Shown here: positions 9,704 through 18,901 of the stretch, in pieces
Layout of the letters: each line of letters begins with the position of its first letter
Numbering within the stretch: position 1 is the stretch's first letter
Assembly: GCF_000762845.2 (NCBI RefSeq)
Contig: NZ_JRMQ02000011.1
Location: forward strand, 1-64,000
Direction: 5' to 3'
DNA: 64,000 nt
Origin: Helicobacter japonicus
Lineage (GTDB): Bacteria; Campylobacterota; Campylobacteria; Campylobacterales; Helicobacteraceae
The notes under the pieces: model-generated
Database searches by the model: none
Told to the model about the DNA's origin: nothing
Seen by the model: the letters and a program-made list of their open reading frames with translations, nothing else
Made by a program: the position numbers and the translations under genes

Positions 9704-10277
9704 CGATTTTCGCATAGACTATGCACTCAAAAATTTTGTATGGTTTTTAGTGTTTAGTGCTATTTGCGCGCTTTGTATTGTAAAAATCCTCCTCCCTCAA
9801 ATCACAGAATACAAAAAGCAAGCCTTGGAGAGTAGAAAATCACGCCTCACCTTTAATCAAATCAACAAAGATTATCTTGCCATAGAAGCACAATTAAAGA
9901 CTTTTTCTATTCAACACCATAAAATGCTAACAAGCCTTAATAATGAAGGCGATGAGGCAAAATTGCTTGAACTCTTACAAACGCGATTTAATGCCGTAGA
10001 AGTCAAAAAACTTGATTCAACAAAAGAAAATGAGATTATTAATACGCGTTATCAAATTATCGGTTATGCCACAGATTCTCAAAATATTGAAGACTTCATC
10101 GGCTGGGTAAATACGATGCCTTACTTTGCACGAGTAGATTTGCCAATCAAAATGCAATTTGATGAGAAAAGCAAACATATTTATTTTGTGATGATAATTA
10201 GTCTCAAATACTCTGATTACGCTGAACACCCTATTATTCTTGACAATCATTTGCGTTTTGATTATTTCAAACCATAA
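9696..10277 (+). CDS. PilO-like bitopic membrane protein
   Basis: 193 residues starting at the ATG that follows AAAAAGGAG; this start overlaps the preceding stop by 8 bp. There is one N-terminal membrane segment (about 10-30, VWFLVFSAICALCIVKILL), then a helical region and a ferredoxin-like C-terminus. This is the layout of PilO/GspM proteins, which pair with PilN-type partners. It is 8 bp upstream of rsmH. Proteins of this family are structural, so no active site is expected. The assignment is by architecture and neighbours. Confidence 0.5.
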   Translation: MNSDFRIDYALKNFVWFLVFSAICALCIVKILLPQITEYKKQALESRKSRLTFNQINKDYLAIEAQLKTFSIQHHKMLTSLNNEGDEAKLLELLQTRFNAVEVKKLDSTKENEIINTRYQIIGYATDSQNIEDFIGWVNTMPYFARVDLPIKMQFDEKSKHIYFVMIISLKYSDYAEHPIILDNHLRFDYFKP

Positions 10278-10285
10278 GATTTACA

Positions 10286-11227
10286 ATGTCAAAGCATTTT
10301 TCTGTTTTAAAAAATGAATTACTCCAATCTTTTGCGTGGCAAGGTGGTGTGCTTATTGACTGCACACTCGGTTATGGCGGACATAGCCTTGCTTTTTTAG
10401 AATCTTCTCCAGATACACAAATCTATGCTTTTGATAGAGATAGCTCTGCCCTTGCTTTAGCGCAGGAGCGACTACAAGAGTATGCTTCACACATACATTT
10501 TTATCATAGTGCTTTTTCTTACGCCATACCCTCTTTAGACGATGCAATACTTGCCAAAAGTAGAGGAATTATCGCTGATATTGGCGTAAGCTCTATGCAG
10601 CTTGATGATATGCATAGAGGCTTTGGATTCGCTTCTTTAAATTTAGATATGCGTATGGATACACGCACTGAACTTAGCGCACAAAAGGTGCTTAATTCTT
10701 ACTCACCCACGCGCTTAGAAGAAATTTTTAGAATCTACGGCGAGATAACACAAAGTAAAAAACTTACACATATTATTGTAGAATCACGAGAAAAAAAACT
10801 ATTTGAAAGTTGTGTCGAGTTAAGTGAGCTTATTGAGCGACATTTTCCTCGCACAAGTGGGATTCACCCAGCTACTTTAGCCTTTCAAGCTCTGCGAATA
10901 GAAGTCAATGATGAGCTTAATGAGCTACGTGCCTTATTACAAAGCATAGAAGAAGCTTATCGCAAGGGTGTATTATACAACTGCAAGGTAGGTATTATCT
11001 CCTTTCATTCTTTGGAAGATAGAATCATCAAGCAGTGCTTCAAACAATGGAGTAAATCTTGTATTTGTGCAAAGGAGAGTTATAAATGCGAATGTGGAAA
11101 CAATCACGCTTTGGGGGAGATTCTCACCAAAAAACCAATCACACCCACACAAGAAGAAATCAAACAAAACAAACGCTCTCGTAGTGCGAAATTGCGTATT
11201 TTTGCATTAGGTGAAAGCAATGAATGA
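10286..11227 (+). CDS. rsmH: 16S rRNA (cytosine(1402)-N4)-methyltransferase
   Basis: RsmH (MraW) N4-methylates C1402 in the ribosomal P site using S-adenosylmethionine. The 313-residue protein shows the SAM-binding motif DCTLGYGGHS near residue 25, the IADIGVSSMQLD motif and the family signature ISFHSLEDRIIK near residue 235. A cysteine-rich insert follows (CICAKESYKCECG). In many bacteria rsmH stands before ftsL in the division cluster; here a bitopic FtsL-like gene overlaps its end. No lesions. Confidence 0.95.
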   Translation: MSKHFSVLKNELLQSFAWQGGVLIDCTLGYGGHSLAFLESSPDTQIYAFDRDSSALALAQERLQEYASHIHFYHSAFSYAIPSLDDAILAKSRGIIADIGVSSMQLDDMHRGFGFASLNLDMRMDTRTELSAQKVLNSYSPTRLEEIFRIYGEITQSKKLTHIIVESREKKLFESCVELSELIERHFPRTSGIHPATLAFQALRIEVNDELNELRALLQSIEEAYRKGVLYNCKVGIISFHSLEDRIIKQCFKQWSKSCICAKESYKCECGNNHALGEILTKKPITPTQEEIKQNKRSRSAKLRIFALGESNE

Positions 11228-11576
11228 ACAATATCCATTAAAAGACCTTATTCTACCCAAATCACGCGTGAGTGAGTGGGAAAAAGATGATCTTTTAGAA
11301 ACTTTTGAATCTCATAACTCCTCCACACAAAACAAAGTCAATGGCTTGGGACTTAAAGAGTTAAAAAATGCGGGACTTATTATTCTTTGTGTGCTGCTTC
11401 TTTGTGTGCCAAAAATCTATCTTGCAAATACAATTTATTACTTAAGTAAAGATATCAATACTTTACAAACCCAGCACGATACTCTCCTTGACGAAAATAA
11501 ACGCCTAAAACACGAAGTTGAAAGTCTTCGTTATAAATTTTTAATCCTCAAAAAACCTTCAAGCAAAGCTCAATAA
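11220..11576 (+). CDS. FtsL-like bitopic membrane protein
   Basis: About 118 residues. A polar cytoplasmic N-terminus of about 45 residues precedes one membrane segment (LIILCVLLLCVPKIYLA) and a heptad-type coiled coil (INTLQTQHDTLLDENKRLKH). The ATG overlaps the rsmH stop in an ATGAATGA junction, so translation is probably coupled. Size, topology and position right after rsmH are those of FtsL, a septal scaffold that pairs with FtsB and FtsQ. FtsL sequences diverge too much for motif proof, so this is an inference from architecture and order. Confidence 0.55.
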   Translation: MNEQYPLKDLILPKSRVSEWEKDDLLETFESHNSSTQNKVNGLGLKELKNAGLIILCVLLLCVPKIYLANTIYYLSKDINTLQTQHDTLLDENKRLKHEVESLRYKFLILKKPSSKAQ

Positions 11577-11583
11577 ATTTTGC

Positions 11584-11829
11584 TTAATGAGGAGGTATTT
11601 TATGCGCTGTAATAATAGTATAGCTTTGTGCGTGGATTGTTAGCTTACAATGGGGACAATACACATAAAAGTTTTTACCTCTTTTTTCTAAAATGGTATT
11701 CTTGCTTAGAATCTGCTTTTTACACCAAGAAAGAATATCATCGCTTTCAAGTTCTAAATTCCTCTTTATCCGCTCCATTCCCATTTGCGTGGTGTGGAGT
11801 TTATCAATATTCTCAATCAAAGACTTCAT
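11584..11829 (-). CDS. DUF3781 family protein
   Basis: An 81-residue protein with the pattern I recall for DUF3781: LHTTQMGMERIKRNL at the N-terminus, DILSWCKKQIL in the middle and SYTIITAHKI near the end. A YCPHC pair is also present. It is convergent with the FtsL-like gene (7 bp between stops) and divergent from doxX. The biochemical role of the family is unknown. Translation probably starts at the ATG at 11829, preceded by an AT-rich stretch with a weak ribosome site. Confidence 0.7.
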   Translation of the reverse strand: MKSLIENIDKLHTTQMGMERIKRNLELESDDILSWCKKQILSKNTILEKRGKNFYVYCPHCKLTIHAQSYTIITAHKIPPH

Positions 11830-11924
11830 CTCATACCACCAATAACCTGCTTTGCAAATTATAGCCTAATTGATAATACTCAAAGATTTTATGCTTATTT
11901 TTATATTTATTCCCTTGCAATTTG

Positions 11925-11946
11925 TTTTTTTTTTTTTTGATAAAAT
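11925..11946 (+). promoter_or_regulatory. Promoter with T14 tract upstream of doxX
   Basis: A run of 14 T (11925-11938) lies directly upstream of a TAAAAT -10-like element (11941-11946), about 33 bp before the DoxX ATG. Homopolymer tracts between or upstream of promoter elements change length by slippage and tune transcription in H. pylori (the sabA T-tract is the known case). Whether this tract varies is inference. Confidence 0.5.
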
Positions 11947-11978
11947 GCAGGGTTTGAAATCAATAAAAAGGATTTACA

Positions 11979-12371
11979 ATGTTTCATAATGATGATTTAG
12001 GCAAATTGATTGTGCGCTTATGCGTAGGTGGGCTTATGCTCTTTCACGGAGTTAATAAAATAACAAATGGTATAAGCGGTATAGAAGGTTTTATGGAATC
12101 TCAAGGATTACCCATATTTTTTGCCTATGGTGCGTATATTGGCGAAGTCCTTGCACCATTGATGATAATTGTAGGTTATCAAGTGCGTATAGCTGCTGCC
12201 TTAGAGGCTTTTACAATGCTTGTAGCAATTTATGTTGCAACAGGCTTTGAGATTTTTGCCCTTGACAAGTACGGAGGATGGGTGATTGAGCTGCATTTAC
12301 TCTATATGCTTCCTTGTATTGCCTTGACATTTATGGGTGGAGGTAGATATGGCGTGAGGTTTAAGAAATAA
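11979..12371 (+). CDS. DoxX family membrane protein
   Basis: A 130-residue integral membrane protein with about four membrane segments. The opening LGKLIVRLCVGGLMLFHGVN is typical of DoxX, as is GAYIGEVLAPLMIIVGYQVR. DoxX-family proteins are inner-membrane proteins linked with redox stress and sulfur or thiosulfate metabolism; the role here is unknown. The start follows AAAAGGATTTACA. It may be co-transcribed with the GyrI-like gene, which starts 20 bp after its stop. Confidence 0.85.
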   Translation: MFHNDDLGKLIVRLCVGGLMLFHGVNKITNGISGIEGFMESQGLPIFFAYGAYIGEVLAPLMIIVGYQVRIAAALEAFTMLVAIYVATGFEIFALDKYGGWVIELHLLYMLPCIALTFMGGGRYGVRFKK

Positions 12372-12391
12372 AAGAATAAAAGGTTTTCGTA

Positions 12392-13036
12392 ATGCCACCA
12401 AAAAAATCCGCAAGTGCAAAATTTGATTTTAAAAAAGTGTATAAAGACTGCTACGCGCCCAAACCTACGCCCTTAAGGATTTTTGTGCCAATGCTTTCTT
12501 TTATCGTTGTGCAAGGGGCAGGGAATCCAAATGAGAGCGCGTATCAAAAGGCATTGCAAACTCTCTATGCCCTCTCTTATACACTCAAGATGAGTAAGCA
12601 AACAAAAAACTTAAAAGACTATATGGAATATGTCGTGCCTCCGCTAGAGAGCCTTTGGTGGGGCAATGAGAATTTGAGTGATAAAGCAAATTTCAAATGG
12701 CAAGCGATGATTGCCCAGCCTGATTTTATCACGCAAGAACTCTTTGAATGGGCACAAAAGGAAGTGCAAGGCAAAAAGGGCATTGATTGCGCAAAGGCAC
12801 GATTACTACGTTTTGAAGAGGGGCAATGTGTGCAAATACTACATATCGGCTCGTATGATGAGGAACCACAAAGTCTTGCAAAGTTAGAAGATTTTATCGT
12901 GCGGACTGGTTTGCAAAACGACACAAGCAAAGACAATCCCATAAGGGCACACCACGAAATCTATTTGAGCAATCCAAACAAAACTCCCGCGCATAAGCTT
13001 AAAACGATTTTACGCATTCCTGTGCGAGAAGTGTGA
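12392..13036 (+). CDS. GyrI-like small-molecule-binding domain protein
   Basis: A 214-residue cytoplasmic protein of the GyrI-like/SRPBCC-unrelated ligand-binding family. Diagnostic pieces are DFKKVYKDCYAPK at the start, PMLSFIVVQGAGNPN, YVVPPLESLWWG and ILHIGSYDEEP followed by a YLSNPNKTPAHKLKTILRIP ending. Stand-alone proteins of this kind bind hydrophobic cations or drugs and some hydrolyse small esters. It has no DNA-binding domain, so it is not itself a regulator. It follows doxX closely and is probably in the same transcript. Confidence 0.85.
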   Translation: MPPKKSASAKFDFKKVYKDCYAPKPTPLRIFVPMLSFIVVQGAGNPNESAYQKALQTLYALSYTLKMSKQTKNLKDYMEYVVPPLESLWWGNENLSDKANFKWQAMIAQPDFITQELFEWAQKEVQGKKGIDCAKARLLRFEEGQCVQILHIGSYDEEPQSLAKLEDFIVRTGLQNDTSKDNPIRAHHEIYLSNPNKTPAHKLKTILRIPVREV

Positions 13037-13278
13037 GGTAAAAACACAAAGAGAAAGCACGAGAGTGAAAGGCTGAAAATCGCGGCAAATTAAGCTTTTG
13101 GCACAAGCGGGAATGAATAATAAACAAATGAAAGCGCACTACACAAAATTATTCCCGACACTAAAAAGGTGGCAAAGGAATTAAGGAATCTAAATTTTAG
13201 GCAATCTTAAAATATTGATAAAGTCCCTCTATTTAGTATTATTTCAAGTAATTTTTAAATCTATACCATAAGAGAAAG
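13037..13278. other. Intergenic stretch with a possible gene remnant
   Basis: Between the GyrI-like gene and a TonB receptor. A short open stretch on the plus strand at 13077-13184 reads like protein (LAQAGMNNKQMKAHYTKLFP) and ends at TAA, but it is preceded by an in-frame TGA and has no good start. It may be the end of a decayed gene. I do not recognise it. No promoter or terminator stands out. Confidence 0.3.
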
Positions 13279-15546
13279 CTAGAATTTATATCGTGCCTCT
13301 GCATAGACACTTGCTCCCGCCACACGATAAAAATCATAATAGCGATTGTTTGTTATATTAAAAAAGCTAAGTGAGGTATCTAAGCCCATTTTCCAAGTAT
13401 AACCAATCTTTGCATTAAAGGTAAATTGACTTTCATAATAGCCATAGGTGTTGCCAAGAGGCTTAGAGTTTGCATCATCATTATAGAATGCAGGAGCATA
13501 ATACGCCCAAAGCGAACTATACAATCCATAATTTGGCAGATAATTGAGAGCTATATTTGCCATATGCTTTGGCACACCAACAAGCTGTTTCCCCACTGAT
13601 TGTGGTCTTGCTGTATTCTCTAGCACTTTAGCCATAAGTAATGTATAGTTTGTCTCAACACTTAAATCTCGCCAAAGAGGAATAAGCGCACTCAATTCAA
13701 TTCCATTAATGCGCCCTTTTCCTGCGTTGATATATCGCCACGGGTCAGCTTGACTTCCACCACCAGAGCGATAAATCATATCTTTGCTTTCAAGTTGAAA
13801 ATAATATAAGCTCCCTATAATATATGATGTGCGAATCTCTGCACCTATATCAAAACTAAGCGCACTCTCTTTTTTCAAATTTGGATTCAGTGCCCAATAG
13901 TTACTTGCGTGCGTAAATTGATACATATCGCGCATTGTAGGCATTCTAAAGCCTGTGCCTATACTTGATTTAATAAGCAATGCCTTTATAGGTGCGTAGC
14001 TTAAGCTAAATTTTGGGCTAAATATAGATTCATAATTTTCTATATTATCTTGACTTGTGTGAGGTGTTACAAGGTTATTTACCATATAGCCATTGAAATT
14101 ACGCCAATAATCATATCTCCCTCCTAGATTTGTGGCTAGGTTATCTAGCCATTGTGCTTCCCAATTCACATAAGCAGAACCAACAAAGGCTTTATTTCCA
14201 AATTTACGGCGAGTGTCTGCCCTCGTGCTGTTTTCAAGCCAATTTGACATATTCCTTTGCTCTTGTGTGTAAGTGTAGTAGCGAAACTGCGCACCTAATG
14301 AGAGTTTATGTCTATTAGATACATCTGTTTGATAGATAATATCTAAATAATTAGAACTTGAATCTGTATCTTGTGTGGTTCCAGCTCCTCCATAGCGATT
14401 TGCACTCCCTTGAGCTGCATCTTGCCAAATACTCATAAGATTCATAGAAGAAAGTGCGACTTTTAAAATAGAATCTTCAAAAGAGTGCATATAGGTGAGA
14501 TTGCCATAGAGATGTGAATATCGCCCTATACCGCCAAGCCCAGAACCGACAAAATAATCAATAGAATTGCCCCCACTTGTGATGAGGTGTGTAGGATTTC
14601 CATTATTGTCTCTCAAATAACTCACAAAGTTTTTGAATCTATAATCATAACTGCTAAAGCCCACCATTGCGTTTATTGCATCTGTATCACTTATATCATA
14701 CTCAAGCTTAAAGCGTGTATCATAGATATTATAATCCCTATCTCCACCTGTGCCGATGATTGTCTGTCCTGCTTTATCCACATAATAGCCGCTTATATTA
14801 CTATCACTTTGTGCAGTATTATCTCCTTTGGCAAAGTAAGTAGGAAAGCTTGAATATCCATCACTGCCTTTATAGCCAAAATTAAATTTCACGCGCAATC
14901 TCTTGTCTAAAAACACATTGCCCACGCTACCATAAAACTTGAAAAGATTTTTATCAGCTACATTTTTTGCCAATTCTGTGCCATAGCCTACTATCGCTTG
15001 AGATTCAAAGTCTTTTGGCATAGCTGTAATAAAGTTTATCACCCCGCCAATTGCACCTGTTCCATAAAGACTTGAATACGAGCCTCTAGCAATCTCTACA
15101 CGCGCAATGTCTTCTAAGAATATTTGATTAATAATGCGATTTTCTCCCTCCAAATCGCTTAAAATCATTCCATCAAGCATAAGCAGCGTGCCATAATTAA
15201 TTCCACGAATTTTAATCTTTGGGCGCGGATTGAAGCTTACATCGTTATCAATCCTTACACCCGCAGTCTTTTTGAGAATATCGCTGATTTTTGTATTTGG
15301 AGATTTTTGAATCTCTTTAGATTCTATAACTGAAATATTACCTGGGATATTTACTACATCTGTCTCTAGTGGTGAGCCTGTAACAATAGAGTGTTTCAAA
15401 GTATGAATGGGGTAAATATCACTCTGTGCAAAGACAGAATCTTCCTTACCAAAACTCACATTTACTAGCATACTCCCAAATGCAATAATAATCCCTACTT
15501 TGCATAGACTACCCCTTGCTATATTAATAGCATAAATCTTGCACAT
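13279..15546 (-). CDS. TonB-dependent outer-membrane receptor
   Basis: A 755-residue receptor, intact. It has an N-terminal signal region, then a plug domain starting near residue 55 (HSIVTGSPLETDVVNIPGNI). Plug hallmarks are NTKISDILKKTAGVRI, RPKIKIRGI and ARGSYSSLYGTGAIGGVINF. A 22-strand barrel follows, ending in the C-terminal aromatic YAEARYKF. Such receptors import ferric siderophores, haem or cobalamin using TonB-ExbBD energy. The substrate cannot be read directly, though the neighbouring PepSY protein and second receptor suggest iron. A 34-bp dyad upstream (15570-15603) is a candidate iron-responsive operator. The ATG follows AAGGAGGAATAAAAG. Confidence 0.93.
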   Translation of the reverse strand: MCKIYAINIARGSLCKVGIIIAFGSMLVNVSFGKEDSVFAQSDIYPIHTLKHSIVTGSPLETDVVNIPGNISVIESKEIQKSPNTKISDILKKTAGVRIDNDVSFNPRPKIKIRGINYGTLLMLDGMILSDLEGENRIINQIFLEDIARVEIARGSYSSLYGTGAIGGVINFITAMPKDFESQAIVGYGTELAKNVADKNLFKFYGSVGNVFLDKRLRVKFNFGYKGSDGYSSFPTYFAKGDNTAQSDSNISGYYVDKAGQTIIGTGGDRDYNIYDTRFKLEYDISDTDAINAMVGFSSYDYRFKNFVSYLRDNNGNPTHLITSGGNSIDYFVGSGLGGIGRYSHLYGNLTYMHSFEDSILKVALSSMNLMSIWQDAAQGSANRYGGAGTTQDTDSSSNYLDIIYQTDVSNRHKLSLGAQFRYYTYTQEQRNMSNWLENSTRADTRRKFGNKAFVGSAYVNWEAQWLDNLATNLGGRYDYWRNFNGYMVNNLVTPHTSQDNIENYESIFSPKFSLSYAPIKALLIKSSIGTGFRMPTMRDMYQFTHASNYWALNPNLKKESALSFDIGAEIRTSYIIGSLYYFQLESKDMIYRSGGGSQADPWRYINAGKGRINGIELSALIPLWRDLSVETNYTLLMAKVLENTARPQSVGKQLVGVPKHMANIALNYLPNYGLYSSLWAYYAPAFYNDDANSKPLGNTYGYYESQFTFNAKIGYTWKMGLDTSLSFFNITNNRYYDFYRVAGASVYAEARYKF

Positions 15547-15569
15547 CTTTTATTCCTCCTTAAAATTAT

Positions 15570-15603
15570 ATTACTAAAATATAATAAATAATATCTTAGT
15601 AAT
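15570..15603 (-). promoter_or_regulatory. 34-bp dyad, candidate operator of the TonB receptor gene
   Basis: ATTACTAA (15570-15577) and TTAGTAAT (15596-15603) form a perfect 8-bp inverted repeat around an AT-rich centre containing AATAAATAATA. It lies 24-57 bp before the start codon, where a repressor would block transcription or overlap the promoter. The AT-rich AATAAT core resembles Helicobacter Fur boxes; Fur control is inference. Confidence 0.5.
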
Positions 15604-15837
15604 ACTTATATAAAAATTATATGTAAAAAAAAGTATAATTTTCTTATGCAAGATATTTATTTTTTATTGCTTGGGCTAAGGTAAAAACTTTTATTTTCTA
15701 AATTAGATAAACACAAATTATAGAGGAGAATACATACAAAATAAAATATGTCAAAATTAAAGTAATGGATTTATCCATTTCGGGTGGAATAGATAAACCA
15801 TAATTGGAGAAAAGCTTACTTAGTGGTAAGAGTGTGC

Positions 15838-16413
15838 TTAAATACTGAAATAAACAGCAAGTATAGTAACAACTAATCCTATGCCTAAAACACCAAAAGC
15901 ACTCTTGCGTTTGCCTTTGCAAAATGAAGTCATAATGAGTCCAGAGAGATAAAAAAGTATCATAGATAGCCCAAAACACACAGCGATAAAATCAAAAAAT
16001 GTGAATTTAAAGCCGCCAAGCTCAAACTTGCTCCCGCCACTTTTGTGCATCATCATTAATACCCCATAGAGATTCCTATCGACAGAGCGCAAAATTGGTC
16101 TATCGCGTTTATCTTTTGTGAGAGCCACGCTATATTTGATATTTCCCATAGTTGCTTGTCCTTTCATTTCACGCACTTGGGTATTTGAAGGGACTTTGAG
16201 ATTATGCTCTTTGAGGATTTTGAGAATAAAGTCTTGTTCTTCACCCTTTTGAGGCAAATTTTCAAGAGGTATTTCTATGATAGTAGCACCAGAATTTTGG
16301 CGAATCTCAAAGATATAAAGTGCTCCTGTGATAGCATAAATTAATGCCGCAGGTAAAAAAAACAAACTTAAATATAAGTGAATTTGCATCCATAATTTGC
16401 GATGAAGTTTCAT
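15838..16413 (-). CDS. PepSY-associated membrane protein (iron-uptake type)
   Basis: About 191 residues. The start at 16413 is preferred over 16452 because AGGAGGG lies 6 nt before it. The opening LHRKLWMQIHLYLSLFFLP is typical of PepSY_TM (PiuB-like) proteins: a first membrane segment, a periplasmic domain of about 100 residues, then two membrane segments near the C-terminus (FTFFDFIAVCFGLSMILF and VLGIGLVVTILAVYF). Relatives stand next to TonB receptor genes and are thought to reduce or release ferric siderophores at the inner membrane. It lies 75 bp downstream of the phase-variable receptor on the same strand. Confidence 0.8.
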   Translation of the reverse strand: MKLHRKLWMQIHLYLSLFFLPAALIYAITGALYIFEIRQNSGATIIEIPLENLPQKGEEQDFILKILKEHNLKVPSNTQVREMKGQATMGNIKYSVALTKDKRDRPILRSVDRNLYGVLMMMHKSGGSKFELGGFKFTFFDFIAVCFGLSMILFYLSGLIMTSFCKGKRKSAFGVLGIGLVVTILAVYFSI

Positions 16414-16488
16414 TGAAAGCCCTCCTAATAAGATTCTAATATATATTCTCACAATCTTATCTAAAAAGTGTGAGTTATATGTGAAGTA

Positions 16489-18644
16489 TTAAAAATCTGC
16501 CCTAAAACTCACCCAATAATTTCTGCTTGGCAAGATTCTTTGATAGGCATTTTGCGCACTTTGACTGCCTCTATTTGTATAGGGTATATAATCCATAAAA
16601 TACACATCAAAGAGATTATTTACTGCTAGAGTGAGCGCATAATGTTTAGCAAATTTATAAGTTGCCGCAACATCTACAAGCTGATAATCTTTGTAATACT
16701 GCCCTACAATTTGACGCACATTGGTTCGCGCATTGCTCCCTGCATAAGGTGTAGGTGTTTTGTATTTCCCACTCCAACGCACATACATATTGAAGTTTTT
16801 ATAAGTATAGCTTGGCTTAATGGTGAAATTATGACGCGGGATAGAATTAACAGATTCGCCTTTACCTGCTCCACTTAAAGCCTCTGTATAGGTGAATCCA
16901 TAGCTAGTATCAAGTCCAAAGCCATTAATAGGCTTAAGTGTGAAACTTGCTTCTACGCCGCTCACTAAGGATTTATCGATATTGCGATAATAAGAGCAAG
17001 TTGTATTTGCAGGGCAAGTGATATTAATTTCAGACATATATGTCCCTGTTGGTAAGCCACTAAGTGTTTCAATTTGATTATGGAAGTCTGTGTAGTAACC
17101 CGTTAAAATAAACATTGCTGGGTCAAAATCAAGAATAGCACTTAGCTCATAATTTAGACTTTGCTCAGGCTTGAGGTTTGGATTCCCATAGGTATTGGTC
17201 GTTTGTCCATTATTTGAAACTTCTGCATAGCCATCTATTGTGCGAAGTAGTGGAGGCGTAAGCATACCACTTGCCACACCAGCTTTAAGTGTGAGCCAAT
17301 CTGTTGGATTAAAATTCACATAAAATCGCGGATTGAGTGCAGTAGCTGATGCGTATGTATCGCTGTAATTGTAGCGCAATCCCAAAGTTGTGCTGATGTA
17401 TTCATTGAAAATATATTCCCCCTCTCCAAAGAGCGCGGCTTGATTTTGATGTAAATTTCTTTTACCAAATCCATTGCCAAAGTTTCCCGCAAGATTCTCA
17501 TACAGATAATACACCCCTCCATTAAAAATAAGACTTCCTGCCTTATCAAAATCAAAATTATTTGTATAAGTGCTTTGAAAGACGATATTTTGATTTGTGC
17601 GCTTATTTGCCCAATTTATAGAATCTCCTCTATCTGCACCCATTTTTACTCCTGTATGTGGAGCAATAACATTATAAGCATATTGAATATAGCTAGAGAG
17701 TTTCCCCCAGTCATAGTTCCCCTCGTAGCTAAGAATGCTATTATTTTTATAAAGTTCTTGAATAGAAGTAATGCTGTTAGAAGAGGTGTTTAAAGTCCCA
17801 AATCGCCCATTATACACTTCAGAATCTAAATAAATATAGTCTCTTGTAGTAGGTGTATAGTTAATCCGAAATCCTGCACTCCAATTTTGTGAGCCTGTGG
17901 AAGAGTGTGCAGCATATGGGTTCCCCGCAGCATTGACTACATAACTCGGATTCAAAAAAGCATTTGCTTCATTATAGCGATAAGAACCTCGCAAACTAAG
18001 AGAAAGCTTATCTTTTATAAGTGGGGTGTTTAAATAAGCATTTAGTCCATAAGCATTGCCCCATTCACCAGGCTCAAAAAACTTAGATTCTAGTTGCGCA
18101 CCACTTGAGATAGTATTAAAATGTTTTTTAGTGATAATATTAATAACTCCTCCCATTGCATCAGATCCATAAATTGTAGATGCAGGTCCTCTTATCACTT
18201 CAATGCGTTCAATCATACTTGGCGGTGGCATAAATGAAGTTTGATTCCCTAAGCCATTTTGGATAAAGCCTTGTGAAGTATTTTGCCTTTTGCCATCAAT
18301 AAGGATAAGCACATAAGCAGAACTAAGACCACGCATAGAAATTGTATTTTGTCCTGTTTTGTCCTGCTCGACATACACACCCGGCACATCTTGCACTGCG
18401 TCTCCAATATCTCTAAGAGGGCGAGTCATAATATCCTCTTTATTAATAATGCTTATACTTGCGGGTGCTGTTTTTATATCCTGCTCATATCCACTTGCAC
18501 TTACAACAGAGCGATTAAGATTGATTGTCTTATATGCCCCCCCCCACTAGCATTTGTATCTTGTGTATAAGTCTCTAATTGGTCTGCCATTACGCTTGTA
18601 AGTCCCATACTTGCTAAGATAAACGCGTTTAAATATTCTTTCAT
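16489..18644 (-). CDS. TonB-dependent receptor, phase-variable, OFF by a G9 tract
   Basis: The natural start is the ATG at 18644 (MKEYLNAFILASMGLTSVMA signal peptide). After about 32 residues the coding strand has nine G (18537-18545) and the frame then runs into a stop after 47 residues. Shifting at the tract joins a normal plug (TINLNRSVVSASGYEQDI, then SISIINKEDI), GGVINIITKKHF and a barrel ending in SFRADF. Ten or seven G would restore one frame; G10 gives about 718 residues. The gene is otherwise intact, which argues for a contingency gene and not decay. Closest relatives by feel are CfrA/CirA-type ferric siderophore receptors. The PepSY gene follows. A dyad at 18668-18689 may be its operator. 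Confidence 0.85.
18537..18545 (-). repeat. Homopolymeric G9 tract (C9 on plus strand) in receptor gene
   Basis: Nine C on the plus strand, within the codons joining the signal peptide to the plug of the TonB receptor. Slippage by one base would move the gene between frames. It is the only long G/C run in this gene. Confidence 0.9.
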
Positions 18645-18667
18645 AAAGACCCCTTTTGTTTGATAGC

Positions 18668-18689
18668 CTATTCTAAATAATAAGAATAG
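18668..18689 (-). promoter_or_regulatory. 22-bp dyad, candidate operator of the phase-variable receptor
   Basis: CTATTCT (18668-18674) and AGAATAG (18683-18689) are perfect 7-bp arms around AAATAATA, 24-45 bp before the start codon. The AATAATA core is like Helicobacter Fur boxes. Paired with the dyad at 15570-15603 it suggests shared iron control of both receptors; that is inference. Confidence 0.5.
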
Positions 18690-18901
18690 TTTTTATAAAT
18701 AGATATTAATATTACATCACTTAAAAATAAATTAAAAATGAAATTTTTTACCAATATTAAATATTGAGTAAGATGAGTATCATCACATATATCCTCAATA
18801 TTTTTAAAACTTTCATAGGTTTTAAGCGATATTTATATTTGATTTGTTTTGCGAAATTAGAATCAATATGCGTTAGAGCAAATTTCTTAAAGGAGTAGGT
18901 T

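Noticed and set aside
15698-15979. A 93-residue minus-strand frame overlapping the PepSY gene end
   Set aside because: Different frame from the PepSY protein, no ribosome site, and composition of an out-of-frame translation.
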